Source: Pelagibacteraceae bacterium AG-313-A04
Lineage (GTDB): Bacteria > Pseudomonadota > Alphaproteobacteria > Pelagibacterales > Pelagibacteraceae
Assembly: GCA_003284275.1 (NCBI GenBank)
Contig: QBVU01000003.1
Location: 56,818 to 120,817, forward strand
Length of the DNA: 64,000 bases
Reading direction: 5' to 3'
The notes under the pieces are model-generated. The model ran no database searches. It was given only the letters and a program-made list of their open reading frames with translations, and was not told the DNA's origin. How positions within the stretch are numbered: the first letter of the stretch is position 1; each line of letters begins with the position of its first letter. The translations under genes and the position numbers were made by a program. Positions 47,336 through 56,349 of this stretch are shown here, one piece after another.

Positions 47336-47364
47336 TATATAAAATTTAGCTTAAAATTTGTCAA
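47336..47364 (-). promoter_or_regulatory. Strong sigma-70-like promoter for mlaA-mlaC
   Basis: On the minus strand TTGACA (47364-47359) is followed after exactly 17 bases by TATATA (47341-47336). This is the best -35/-10 pair I see in the window. Transcription would start near 47329, about 26 bases before mlaA. Confidence 0.65.
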
Positions 47365-47397
47365 AAAAGACTTAGAATAAGATAACATCTTATTTTT

Positions 47398-48105
47398 ATG
47401 GATAAAATATTTAAAATATCTCCAAACTATTCAAAAAAACCTAGAAAAAAAAGGGAGATAGAATTTGTAATAATCCATTACACTGGCATGCAATCAGAAA
47501 TTGCATCCATTAAAAGGCTAACAGATCCAAGATCAAAAGTAAGTTGCCACTATTTGATAGGGAGAACAGGAAAAGTTGTTCAGATTGTAAGCGACCTATA
47601 TACATCTTGGCATGCCGGGAAGTCTAAGTGGAAAAATTTTAAAAATTTAAATGAAAAATCTATAGGTATTGAACTTGTAAATAAAGGTCATGGATTAGGG
47701 TATCAGAATTTTACTAAACGGCAAATCAGAAGCTTAATTCTTTTAAGCAGAAAACTAAAAAAAAAATATAAAATTAAATGTATTAATTTTTTAGGTCACT
47801 CTGATATTGCTCCTCTAAGAAAAATTGATCCTGGTGAGAAATTTCCCTGGAAAGAGTTAAGCCGTTTTAATCTGGGAAAGTGGTATCGTGATGATAAAAA
47901 GAAACTTAAATTTGACCAAAAAATAATGAATAAACTATTCTTTAAAAATTTAAGAAAAATAGGTTACAGATATTTTAATATTAACCGCAGTAACAGAAGC
48001 GATATAAAAATCATTAAATCTTTTCAAAGACACTATTTGCCTAAAAATGTGACTGGAAAAATAGATCAAAAAACCTACAGAATAAGCCATTATTTGACCC
48101 TTTAA
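47398..48105 (+). CDS. N-acetylmuramoyl-L-alanine amidase (AmpD/AmiD family)
   Basis: A 235-residue zinc amidase. The Amidase_2 fold has the first His in FVIIHYTGMQ, KVSCHYLIGRTGKVVQIV, WHAGKSKW and IGIELVNKGHG, and the last ligands in GHSDIAPLRKIDPGEKFPW. The C-terminal 60 residues (SDIKIIKSFQRHYLPKNVTGKIDQKT) resemble a peptidoglycan-binding domain. No signal peptide is visible, which favours cytoplasmic muropeptide recycling, though a peptidoglycan-binding domain is odd there. It precedes rnpB, as in many alphaproteobacteria. Confidence 0.9.
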   Translation: MDKIFKISPNYSKKPRKKREIEFVIIHYTGMQSEIASIKRLTDPRSKVSCHYLIGRTGKVVQIVSDLYTSWHAGKSKWKNFKNLNEKSIGIELVNKGHGLGYQNFTKRQIRSLILLSRKLKKKYKIKCINFLGHSDIAPLRKIDPGEKFPWKELSRFNLGKWYRDDKKKLKFDQKIMNKLFFKNLRKIGYRYFNINRSNRSDIKIIKSFQRHYLPKNVTGKIDQKTYRISHYLTL

Positions 48106-48143
48106 TTTAAATTACCTTGATTTGATAGGTATTTTTAATTAAA

Positions 48144-48511
48144 AGTAATTGCCAGATAATTGGACTGTCGCTATTAGATTACTAATAGAGGAAAGTCCGG
48201 GCTCCGTAAAGACACAGTGCCAGTTAATAACTGGCGAAGGTGACTTCAGGGATAGTGCCACAGAAAATAAACCGCCTTATCAAGGCAAGGGTGAAACGGC
48301 GAGGTAAGAGCTCACCGGTTTTTTGGTAACAAAAAACGCAAGGCAAACCCCACTGGGAGCAAGGTTAAATAGAGAAGACAATGTGGAAACACAAAAAACA
48401 GTCTTTAGTTAGTCTTCTGGGTTAACCGCTTGAGCTTAAGTGTGAATTTGAGCCTAGAGAAATGACATCTTCAATGACAGAACCCGGCTTATAGATTATC
48501 TGGCAGTTACT
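48144..48511 (+). ncRNA. rnpB: RNase P RNA
   Basis: Catalytic RNA that trims tRNA 5' ends. The bacterial type A hallmarks are GAGGAAAGTCCGGGCTCC near 48187 and AGAACCCGGCTTA near 48479, which pair to form the P4 core region. A closing helix P1 of 17 pairs joins AGTAATTGCCAGATAAT (48144-48160) and ATTATCTGGCAGTTACT (48495-48511), with one G-U, and gives the ends used here. Length is about 368 bases. It lies between the amidase and mraZ. Confidence 0.95.
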
Positions 48512-48554
48512 GTAAATGTTCTCTATTTGTCCTTTTATTGATTTACAAACTTAT

Positions 48555-48582
48555 TGACTAATTCTTAAAAACCCATACTATC
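48555..48582 (+). promoter_or_regulatory. Putative promoter of the dcw cluster
   Basis: TTGACT (48555-48560) is followed after 16 bases by TACTAT (48577-48582). The predicted start near 48589 lies about 58 bases before mraZ. The -10 is overlapped by the first of three regularly spaced CCCA boxes, so a repressor bound there would block polymerase. Confidence 0.5.
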
Positions 48583-48597
48583 CCACATAATCCCATA
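48572..48597 (-). promoter_or_regulatory. Three-box MraZ operator
   Basis: CCCA stands at 48573, 48583 and 48593, exactly 10 bp apart. Read on the minus strand this is TGGGA-N5-TGGGA-N5-TGGGT. MraZ of E. coli binds TGGGA-type direct repeats with 5-base spacers upstream of its own gene, so this is a close match in the opposite orientation. It covers the -10 and start region of the proposed promoter, consistent with autorepression of the cluster. Confidence 0.7.
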
Positions 48598-48646
48598 ATG
48601 GAGGGTATGATGAAATATTTAAAAATTAAAAGGAATTTATTTAATA

Positions 48647-49108
48647 ATGTTTTTATCAAGTTACGAGAACAAAGTAGACAAAAAAGGAAGGGTGTCGGTG
48701 CCAGCAACTTTTAGATCTCACTTAAATTCTATGGGTTATAATGGTTTTATAAGCTATCCATCTTTTAACCATTCTGCTCTTGAAGCATGTTCACAAGATA
48801 GAATTGAAAAACTTTCAAACACTATTGACTCATTGAATCCATTTGAAGAGAAAAGAGATTTTTTTGCAACTTCAGTTCTTTCAGAAAGTGAAAACCTACA
48901 ATTCGACACCGAAGGCAGAGTTTCATTTTCTGAAAAATTACTAAAACATGCAAAGATTAAAAACAATGTCTTATTTGTTGGATTAGGCAAAACATTTCAA
49001 ATTTGGGAACCAAATAATTTCGAAAAATTTAAAATTTTAGCAAGAAAAAAAGCTTTTCAAAATAGATCTAATTTAAAGTGGGAAAACAAACAAAAGGGAG
49101 AACTATAA
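48647..49108 (+). CDS. mraZ: Transcriptional regulator MraZ
   Basis: A 153-residue AbrB-like DNA-binding protein that controls the dcw cluster. Its two SpoVT/AbrB repeats start at FLSSYENKVDKKGRVSVPATFRS and at LQFDTEGRVSFSEKLLKHAKI, each with the DXXGR motif. It is preceded by an AAAAGGA ribosome site and by a three-box MraZ operator. The stop codon shares one base with the ftsZ ATG (TAATG), so ftsZ translation should depend on mraZ. Confidence 0.96.
   Translation: MFLSSYENKVDKKGRVSVPATFRSHLNSMGYNGFISYPSFNHSALEACSQDRIEKLSNTIDSLNPFEEKRDFFATSVLSESENLQFDTEGRVSFSEKLLKHAKIKNNVLFVGLGKTFQIWEPNNFEKFKILARKKAFQNRSNLKWENKQKGEL
49095..49100 (+). promoter_or_regulatory. Ribosome binding site that fixes the ftsZ start
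   Basis: AGGGAG lies 7 bases before the ATG at 49108 and inside the end of mraZ. Few genes in the window have so clear a Shine-Dalgarno sequence. It supports the ATG at 49108 over the track's GTG at 49078. Confidence 0.7.
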
Positions 49109-50559
49109 TGAGTATAAATATTGGTGGAGGAGAACTTCAAGAATTAAAACCTAGAATACTAGTTTTAGGAGTTGGCGGCGCAGGCGGTAATGCAATCAAT
49201 GCAATGATTGACTCTGGAATGAAGGGTGTCGAGTTTGTTGCAGTAAACACTGACGCGCAAGATTTAAAGATGAGTAAAGCAGACGCTAAAATTCAGATTG
49301 GTATGAATTTAACCAAAGGTTTAGGAGCAGGGGCAAAACACGATATCGGCCAAGCTGCTGCAGATGAGTCACTTAATGAAATCACTAGCTATTTACAAGG
49401 TGCAAATATGGTTTTTATAACTTCTGGAATGGGAGGTGGAACTGGCACAGGAGCATCTCATGTAATAGCTAAAGCTGCTAGAGAATTGAATATTTTAACC
49501 GTTGGAGTAACAACTTTACCCTTCTCATATGAGGGCCCCAAAAGGATGAGAAGAGCAATTCAAGGTTTAGATGAATTCAAAAAACACTTAGACACTGTAA
49601 TAGTTGTACCAAATCAAAACCTTTTTAAAATTGCTAGTGAGACAACTACATTTGAAGAGTCGTTTAATTTATCAAACAACGTTTTAAAACACGGAGTACA
49701 GAGTGTAACTGACTTAATGGTAAGACCAGGGATGATTAATTTAGACTTTGCTGATGTTGAAACGGTAATGAGCTCTATGGGCAAAGCAATGATGGGAACT
49801 GGAGAAGCGGAGGGTGAAAATAGAGCAATGGCTGCTACAGAAATGGCTCTAAACAACCCTTTGATTGATGAATATTCTCTTCAAGGAGCAAAAGGCTTAT
49901 TAATAAATATCACAGGAGGCAATGATCTTACTTTATTTGAGGTAGATCAATCAGTTAACAAGATCAGAGCAGAAGTTGACCCAGAAGCTGAATTAATTTT
50001 CGGAGCAATTAAGGATGAAAGCATGACAGGTAAAATTAGAGTTTCTATTGTTGCAACATCACTAGATGGTGAGAAAGTTCAAAATAAAACAGTTTTAAAT
50101 ATGGTATCTAGAATTCAAAATAGAAATACTGGGTATTCAGAAAATTTATTTTCTCATAACCCAAGAGTAGATACTAATACATTAGGATCTATCGATGGAG
50201 CAACAGCGTTGAAACTTGATGAAAGTTTTGAAATCAAAGATGATTTACAAAATGATATTAATGATAATACTGCGAATAAAATAAATGAAGTTCCAGCTGG
50301 CATATCAATTGAAAGCGCTTCTTACATTGAAAACAATAATCAAGAAGATAATGATCAAAATTTTGAAAAAATAGGTAGCCATGAAGAAGAGGAATATACT
50401 CCAAAACTATTTTCTGAGGAGCATACCCCGGCGACAGAAGAAACCATTAATGAACTGAATGATCAAGCTAAAGAGGAAACTGACGAATTATTTGATCAAG
50501 ATGCCGGGGAAGAGGAAGAATTTGAGATTCCTGCATTTTTAAGAAAACAAAAGTTTTAA
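49108..50559 (+). CDS. ftsZ: Cell division protein FtsZ
   Basis: Tubulin-like GTPase that forms the Z ring. Start is the ATG at 49108 (483 aa), overlapping the mraZ stop by one base. Visible: GVGGAGGNA (21-29), the tubulin signature GGGTGTG (109-115), the T7 loop with NLDFADVETVMS, a long acidic linker (about 325-465), and the conserved C-terminal peptide FEIPAFLRKQ that binds FtsA/ZipA-type partners. A full-length C-terminus indicates a functional main FtsZ. Its place between mraZ and rsmH is unusual; ftsZ normally ends the cluster after ftsA. Confidence 0.98.
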   Translation: MSINIGGGELQELKPRILVLGVGGAGGNAINAMIDSGMKGVEFVAVNTDAQDLKMSKADAKIQIGMNLTKGLGAGAKHDIGQAAADESLNEITSYLQGANMVFITSGMGGGTGTGASHVIAKAARELNILTVGVTTLPFSYEGPKRMRRAIQGLDEFKKHLDTVIVVPNQNLFKIASETTTFEESFNLSNNVLKHGVQSVTDLMVRPGMINLDFADVETVMSSMGKAMMGTGEAEGENRAMAATEMALNNPLIDEYSLQGAKGLLINITGGNDLTLFEVDQSVNKIRAEVDPEAELIFGAIKDESMTGKIRVSIVATSLDGEKVQNKTVLNMVSRIQNRNTGYSENLFSHNPRVDTNTLGSIDGATALKLDESFEIKDDLQNDINDNTANKINEVPAGISIESASYIENNNQEDNDQNFEKIGSHEEEEYTPKLFSEEHTPATEETINELNDQAKEETDELFDQDAGEEEEFEIPAFLRKQKF

Positions 50560-50577
50560 TGAAAAAATCATTTAATA

Positions 50578-51588
50578 ATGAACAATCATACATCATCACT
50601 GGAAACATCTCATTTTCCAGTGATGTTGAAAGAAGTTTTAAAAATAGTTTCACCATTTAATGGAGGTAAGTATATAGACTGCACATTTGGTGCAGGAGGC
50701 TATTCTAGAGAAATCTTAAAAATTCCGAACACTAACATAACGGCCATCGACAGAGATAATCATATTAAATCATTAGCTGATGAGCTTGAAAAAAAGTTTC
50801 CTAAAAGATTTAGATTTTATCAAATAAAATTCAGTCAATTAGATACTGTTTCAAGTGAAGATGTTGATGCAATTATTTTTGATTTAGGTTTATCTTCAAT
50901 ACAATTAAATAATCTTAACAGAGGTTTTTCATTTAAATCTGATAAAAGATTAAACATGGAAATGGGTCTAAACAAAGCATCAGCTTTAGATGCTATTAAC
51001 AACCTCAGTGAAATAGATTTAAAATCTGTAATTAAATTTCTAGGCGATGAAAAAGAAGCCTCAAAGATTGCAAAAAATATTGTGAAATCGAGAAATGATA
51101 AAAAAATAACTAAAACGAGTGATCTAGTTAAAATAATTGAAAAAAGTAAAAAAAAAAATTTCTCAAAAAAAATAAATCCCTGCACAAAAACATTCCAAGC
51201 TCTAAGAATTTTTGTAAACAAAGAGATAAGTGAATTAATTAATGGTGTGATAAAAGCAACAAAAAGATTAAAACCAGGAGGAAAAATCTTAGTAGTAACT
51301 TTTCATTCTATTGAAGATAAAATAGTAAAATATTTTTTTAACAATTTTTCAAAAAACAGATCAAGACCATCCAGATATTTTCCTGAAAATAAAATAGAGG
51401 AAATTACTTTATTTGAAGAGTATAGAAATAAAGTTTTAAGACCAACAAAAAGAGAGATAGACCTAAATAATAGATCAAGATCTGCAAAATTAAGGTATGC
51501 CACTAGGAGCAAATCTGAGTTTAAATATCCTCAAAAATTAATAGATAAATTCAAAAACTATTTAGATTTGGAGTCAGTTAATGTTTAA
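50578..51588 (+). CDS. rsmH: 16S rRNA (cytosine-1402-N4)-methyltransferase RsmH
   Basis: Methylates N4 of C1402 in the ribosomal P site (formerly MraW). Typical features: HFPVMLKEVLKIVSP, the SAM motif YIDCTFGAGGYSREIL, IIFDLGLSSIQLN, and the C-terminal TFHSIEDKIVKYFF. The insert between them is Lys-rich and short. At 336 residues it is of normal length. It normally follows mraZ directly but is here separated from it by ftsZ, starting 18 bases after the ftsZ stop. Confidence 0.97.
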   Translation: MNNHTSSLETSHFPVMLKEVLKIVSPFNGGKYIDCTFGAGGYSREILKIPNTNITAIDRDNHIKSLADELEKKFPKRFRFYQIKFSQLDTVSSEDVDAIIFDLGLSSIQLNNLNRGFSFKSDKRLNMEMGLNKASALDAINNLSEIDLKSVIKFLGDEKEASKIAKNIVKSRNDKKITKTSDLVKIIEKSKKKNFSKKINPCTKTFQALRIFVNKEISELINGVIKATKRLKPGGKILVVTFHSIEDKIVKYFFNNFSKNRSRPSRYFPENKIEEITLFEEYRNKVLRPTKREIDLNNRSRSAKLRYATRSKSEFKYPQKLIDKFKNYLDLESVNV

Positions 51589-51928
51589 TTCAAAATTAAT
51601 TTTTTCTATTACAATATTTATTATTTTTTTAATTATTACATCTGTTGTGAAAAATCAATCAAGAATGCTAGAAAAACAAATATTTAAGTTAAGCTCTAAA
51701 GTTTTATCTAGTGAGAAAAATTTAAGTGAAACAGAGCTTGAATTTTTTTATTTAACTTCTCCACAAGAAATTGAAAAAAGAATTATGATGAACGATTTAA
51801 ACGATTTTAAGCCAATCGATCATTCGAAAATATTTTTTGATATAAAAGATTTTATCATTTTGGAGAAAAAATTATCAAATCTTAAAAATAGAGATGAGAA
51901 AGAAAACAAAAAAAAACAAACAAACTAA
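51581..51928 (+). CDS. ftsL: FtsL-like cell division protein
   Basis: A 115-residue bitopic protein with one N-terminal membrane helix (about 5-22, KLIFSITIFIIFLIITSVV) followed by a coiled-coil-like periplasmic part ending in YLTSPQEIEKRI, the typical FtsL region. Sequence is poorly conserved in the family; the call rests on topology and position between rsmH (8-base overlap) and ftsI (35-base overlap). FtsL joins FtsB and FtsQ to activate septal synthesis by FtsW/FtsI. Confidence 0.8.
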   Translation: MFNSKLIFSITIFIIFLIITSVVKNQSRMLEKQIFKLSSKVLSSEKNLSETELEFFYLTSPQEIEKRIMMNDLNDFKPIDHSKIFFDIKDFIILEKKLSNLKNRDEKENKKKQTN

Positions 51929-53615
51929 TCAAACTAGTTTTTATTTTGAAGATTATTTGGAAACAAATAAAAAATCTAAATTATATAAAAAAATAAATAA
52001 TTTTGAGGATAGAATTTATTTACTATTTTTTTTGTTTTTTTCTTTAATAACAATTTTTTCATTTAAAATTATTCATGTATCTTTAAATCAGAAAGAAGTT
52101 TTAGGATTTAATAATGAAAATTCTAAATTTACTTTATTAAGGAGAGATATAGTTGACAGAAATGGTATTATAATTTCAAGAAATATAAATACTTATCATG
52201 CTGCGATTGATCCAAAATTAGTAAATGATAAAAAAAATTTTTTAATAAAGTTAAGACTAATTTTTCCCGATCTTCCAATTAATAGAATTAAACAAAAACT
52301 GAATACTAATAAGTATTTTCGTTTAAAGACAAGAATTACCCAAAATGAAAAACAGCAACTTTGGTCGCTAGGAGAAAAAGCGATTAAATTCGAACCCTTT
52401 CAAGCAAGAATGTACACACACGGAAGTCTATTTAGTCAAATTATTGGGCAGGTTGATTATGATAATTATGGAATTTCAGGGATTGAAAAATACTTTGACA
52501 AGGATCTGAAAGATAAAAGATTAATTAACAGCCCACTTGAGTTAACATTAGATAGTAATATTCAATATATCATAAGCAAAGAGCTTAGCGAGGCCATTAA
52601 AACTTTTAATGCTACTGGAGCTGCTGCTTTGTTAATGAACGTTAATAATGGCGATATAATTTCATTAGTATCTTTACCAAATTTTAATATTAATCAACGC
52701 GCAATGATAAAAGATAAAAAATTTATTAATAAAATTACTAAAGGAGTATATGAGCTTGGATCTATTTTCAAAACTTTTACAGTTGCATTAGCTCTTGAAA
52801 ATAACATTGTTAAAAAAAACACTGTAATTAAAAATATACCAAGTAAGATTAAATGCTCCATTCATGAAATAACTGACATGAAAGAGCATCCAAGCAATCT
52901 TTCTACCGAGGAAATTTTGGTAAGATCTTCTAATGTTGGATCAGTTATTTTAGCTCAAAATATAGGCGAGGATATTTTCAAAAATTTTATAATAAATACA
53001 AAATTAACAAAAAGTCCTGAAATTGAATTAGAGGAAGTTGGAACACCTCACAAATTGAAATGGGATAAGTGTAAAATCGAGACAATCTCCTTTGGTCACG
53101 GAATAACAACTACACCACTTCAAGCTACAGCATTATATGCGAGTATCACTAATGGTGGAAATTTAATTAAACCGAGTTTGATAAAAACTAGAAAAAAGAA
53201 TGAAACCAAAAAAATTATATCAGAGGAAACCAGTAAAGAAATAACGAGCATTTTGAGAAAAGTGGTTAGTAGTAAAAACGGGACAGCAAGTTTAGCTGAT
53301 AAAGATGGATATTATGTTGGTGGAAAAACGGGAACTGCAGAGAGTTATACTAATAATAAGCAAAGATTAAATTCATTTATATCCGTGTTTCCTACAAATA
53401 AACCAGCATACACTCTGTTTGTAATGTTGGAGAATCCTAAAATAAATAAAAACCTTGTTTATGATTATCGTGGGATAAAAACTAAAGCACCACACAATAC
53501 CTCTGGTTGGAATTCTGTTTATGTAGCGGGCAAAATAATAGAAAAAATTGGACCAATTTTAGCCATAAATAACGAAGAGTTTTCAAACCAGTATGTTGTT
53601 GAAAAATTTAATTAA
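51894..53615 (+). CDS. ftsI: Septal peptidoglycan transpeptidase FtsI (PBP3)
   Basis: Class B penicillin-binding protein that cross-links septal peptidoglycan. A cytoplasmic N-terminus and one membrane helix (about 42-60) precede the dimerisation domain (RRDIVDRNGIIISRN). The transpeptidase domain has the nucleophile motif SIFK in YELGSIFKTFT, the SSN in VRSSNVG, and KTG in GGKTGTAESY. The 573-residue length is standard. The start is inside ftsL and the end overlaps murE/F by 23 bases. Confidence 0.96.
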   Translation: MRKKTKKNKQTNQTSFYFEDYLETNKKSKLYKKINNFEDRIYLLFFLFFSLITIFSFKIIHVSLNQKEVLGFNNENSKFTLLRRDIVDRNGIIISRNINTYHAAIDPKLVNDKKNFLIKLRLIFPDLPINRIKQKLNTNKYFRLKTRITQNEKQQLWSLGEKAIKFEPFQARMYTHGSLFSQIIGQVDYDNYGISGIEKYFDKDLKDKRLINSPLELTLDSNIQYIISKELSEAIKTFNATGAAALLMNVNNGDIISLVSLPNFNINQRAMIKDKKFINKITKGVYELGSIFKTFTVALALENNIVKKNTVIKNIPSKIKCSIHEITDMKEHPSNLSTEEILVRSSNVGSVILAQNIGEDIFKNFIINTKLTKSPEIELEEVGTPHKLKWDKCKIETISFGHGITTTPLQATALYASITNGGNLIKPSLIKTRKKNETKKIISEETSKEITSILRKVVSSKNGTASLADKDGYYVGGKTGTAESYTNNKQRLNSFISVFPTNKPAYTLFVMLENPKINKNLVYDYRGIKTKAPHNTSGWNSVYVAGKIIEKIGPILAINNEEFSNQYVVEKFN

Positions 53616-56349
53616 AGAAATACCCAAAGATAGAAAAAATATTTCAATCGCTGGAATTTCAGCTAATAGCCAAGACGTGAAAAAAAATTTTATTTTTTTT
53701 GCCATTAAAGGAAAAAAAAAAAATGGAGAAGATTTTATAAATAATGCAATTGAAAAAGGAGCCACTGTCATCATTTGTTCAAAAAGATGTAATTTTAAAA
53801 ATAAAAATATTTTAATTATTAAAAAGAAAAATGTGAGAGATTTTTTTAGTAAAGTCGTATCAAATTTCTACAGATTAAAGCCAAAAAATATAATAGCTGT
53901 TACGGGGACTAATGGAAAAACTTCAGTGGCAGATTTATTTTACCAGATATTTAGATTGAATAATTTACCAGTTGCTTCAATTGGTACTTTAGGAATTAAA
54001 TACAATAATAAGATTATAAAAACAAATTTAACTTCTCCAGATGCATTGTCGTTACATAAAAATTTGAATTATTTAAAAAAACGGAAAATCGATAATGTTA
54101 TTATTGAGGCATCAAGTCATGGTTTAGATCAAGAAAGACTTAACCATATTAATTTTAAATTAGCTATTTTTACTAATTTTAGCCAAGACCATTTAGATTA
54201 TCATAAAAATATGAAATCTTATTTAAACTGTAAACTCAAATTATTTAACAAAATCTTAAAAAAAAAATCTACAATTATATCAGACACAGAAATAACACCG
54301 TTTAAAATTTTAAAAAAAATTTCTAAGAAACGACAATTAAAATTAATCGATATTAAGAGTGAGTTCTTAAAAGTTAAAAGTTATTTACCTGATAACCCAG
54401 ATTTTAAAAATAAAAATTTGACAATGGCAATTTTAGCCTCAAAAATTTGTGGTCTAAAAGAAAGTTATATTTATAGAAGTATAAATAAAGTTGAGGATGT
54501 AAATGGTAGACTTGAGTTAATTAGAAATTTTCCAAACGATATAAAAGTTTTTATAGATTATGCACACACTCCGGACGCTTTATTAAAAACGTTAAAAGCG
54601 TTAAAAAATAAGTTTGGAAAAAATATATCGTTAGTTTTTGGTTGCGGAGGAGAGAGAGACAAGAAGAAAAGACCAATGATGTCTAAGATAGCCAATAATT
54701 ATTGCAAAAAAGTTTATGTAACAGACGATAATCCAAGAAATGAAGATCCTAAAAAAATAAGAAACGAACTTTTAAAATATATTCTACCGAAAAAAAGTTT
54801 CAATATCGCAGATAGATCGACTGCAATAAAAAAAGCAATTAACTATGCTGATCCCCAAGAGATTATATTAGTTGCTGGAAAAGGGCATGAGGAAGTACAA
54901 ATTTATAAAAACAAGGTTTATAATATCTCTGATAGAAAAATTATTAAAAATTTAAAAATTAATTTCAAAATATTAAAAAAAAAAGAAATCATTTCTTTTG
55001 ACAACAAATCAATATTAAAAAAAATTACTAAATCAAATAATTCAGTTAAATTTAACGAACTCTCAATTGATACTCGATCAATTAAAAGAAATAATTTATT
55101 TTTAGCAATAAGAGGAAAAAAAAACAGCGGAAATAATTTTATAAAAGATGCTTTTAGAAAAGGAGCTGCTTGCGTTGTATCTGATGATAAAAAAGTATAT
55201 GGAAAAAAAGTGATTAAAGTGAACAATTCAATATCTTTTTTAAATTTGTTTGCTAAATTTAAGCGTGAAAATTCTTTAGCATCAATCATCGCCATTACTG
55301 GCAGTGCCGGTAAAACATCTTTGAAAAATTTATTGAGTCAATTGTTAAAAAATATTGGGAAAACTTATCATTCACCAAAATCTTTTAATAATCATTTAGG
55401 CGTCCCACTAAGTTTATCAAACTTAAACAATGACCATAAATACGGAGTTTTTGAGGTGGGTATGAGCAAATCAGGAGAAATAATGAATTTAACAAAACTA
55501 ATTCAACCACATATTGGAATAATCACTAATATTGGGGAAGCTCACTTAGAAAATTTTAAAAATATTAAAGGAATTGCTCAGGCAAAATCCGAAATTATAA
55601 GTAACATCAAAAAAGGTGGCACAATTATTTTAAACAGGGATGACAAGTATTTTAACTATCTTTCAAAGAAAGCAAATGATTATAATCTTAAAGTGCTAAC
55701 TTTTGGAAAAAATCAAAAGTCAGATGTGCAATTAAAAAAGATTATTCAAAAAAAAAATTATTCAAAATTATTTGTAAATATTGATAATCAGGTAATTATT
55801 TTTGAGATCAAGGATGTGAATATTTATAATGTTCTTGCTTCCTTAGCATTGTTAAAAGAATTAAAAATAAGTATAAAAAAAATTAAATCTAAATTTAAAA
55901 GTTTAGAGCCGTCAATTGGAAGAGGAAAAAAATATTCTATATCGAGATATAATAAAGATTTTAAATTTATAGATGAGAGCTACAATGCGAATCCTTTATC
56001 GGTAAAAAATGCTATTCTGAGATTTAGCTTTATTAAGAAAAAAAAATTTAAAAAGTACCTGATTTTAGGTGATATGCTCGAATTAGGGTCTAAATCAAAA
56101 AAATATCATGTAGAAATTTCAAGAGTTATTAACAATTCTGATATAGATAAAGTGTTCATTAAAGGAAAAAAAACTATTTTCACTTATAAACATTTAAATA
56201 AAAGCAAAAGAGGAAATATTTTGCAAAATATTGATGATATAGATCTAAGTTTAAGTAACATAATATCTAATAATGATTACCTAATGATTAAAGGTTCCAA
56301 CGCTACAGGTTTGAATAATTTTAGTAAAAATATGATTAGAGGATTTTAA
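53593..56349 (+). CDS. murE/murF: Fused MurE-MurF muropeptide ligase
   Basis: One 918-residue open frame carries two Mur ligases. Residues 1 to about 450 are MurE: P-loop VTGTNGKTSV, the carbamyl-lysine region, and the meso-diaminopimelate-specific DNPRNEDP. Residues about 460-918 are MurF: P-loop ITGSAGKTSL, SFNNHLGVPLSL, and ESYNANPLSV. It thus adds diaminopimelate and then D-Ala-D-Ala to the UDP-MurNAc peptide. The genes are normally separate neighbours in this order; no stop or restart is seen between them. mraY begins directly after its stop. Confidence 0.95.
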   Translation: MLLKNLIKEIPKDRKNISIAGISANSQDVKKNFIFFAIKGKKKNGEDFINNAIEKGATVIICSKRCNFKNKNILIIKKKNVRDFFSKVVSNFYRLKPKNIIAVTGTNGKTSVADLFYQIFRLNNLPVASIGTLGIKYNNKIIKTNLTSPDALSLHKNLNYLKKRKIDNVIIEASSHGLDQERLNHINFKLAIFTNFSQDHLDYHKNMKSYLNCKLKLFNKILKKKSTIISDTEITPFKILKKISKKRQLKLIDIKSEFLKVKSYLPDNPDFKNKNLTMAILASKICGLKESYIYRSINKVEDVNGRLELIRNFPNDIKVFIDYAHTPDALLKTLKALKNKFGKNISLVFGCGGERDKKKRPMMSKIANNYCKKVYVTDDNPRNEDPKKIRNELLKYILPKKSFNIADRSTAIKKAINYADPQEIILVAGKGHEEVQIYKNKVYNISDRKIIKNLKINFKILKKKEIISFDNKSILKKITKSNNSVKFNELSIDTRSIKRNNLFLAIRGKKNSGNNFIKDAFRKGAACVVSDDKKVYGKKVIKVNNSISFLNLFAKFKRENSLASIIAITGSAGKTSLKNLLSQLLKNIGKTYHSPKSFNNHLGVPLSLSNLNNDHKYGVFEVGMSKSGEIMNLTKLIQPHIGIITNIGEAHLENFKNIKGIAQAKSEIISNIKKGGTIILNRDDKYFNYLSKKANDYNLKVLTFGKNQKSDVQLKKIIQKKNYSKLFVNIDNQVIIFEIKDVNIYNVLASLALLKELKISIKKIKSKFKSLEPSIGRGKKYSISRYNKDFKFIDESYNANPLSVKNAILRFSFIKKKKFKKYLILGDMLELGSKSKKYHVEISRVINNSDIDKVFIKGKKTIFTYKHLNKSKRGNILQNIDDIDLSLSNIISNNDYLMIKGSNATGLNNFSKNMIRGF

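Noticed and set aside
48598-48714. Small frame MEGMMKYLKIKRN... ahead of and overlapping mraZ
   Set aside because: It is out of frame with mraZ, mostly lies inside it, and shows no family resemblance; chance in AT-rich DNA is enough.
49078-49107. GTG start giving ten extra residues to FtsZ
   Set aside because: The ATG at 49108 has a good Shine-Dalgarno sequence and overlaps the mraZ stop as TAATG; FtsZ N-termini fit this start.
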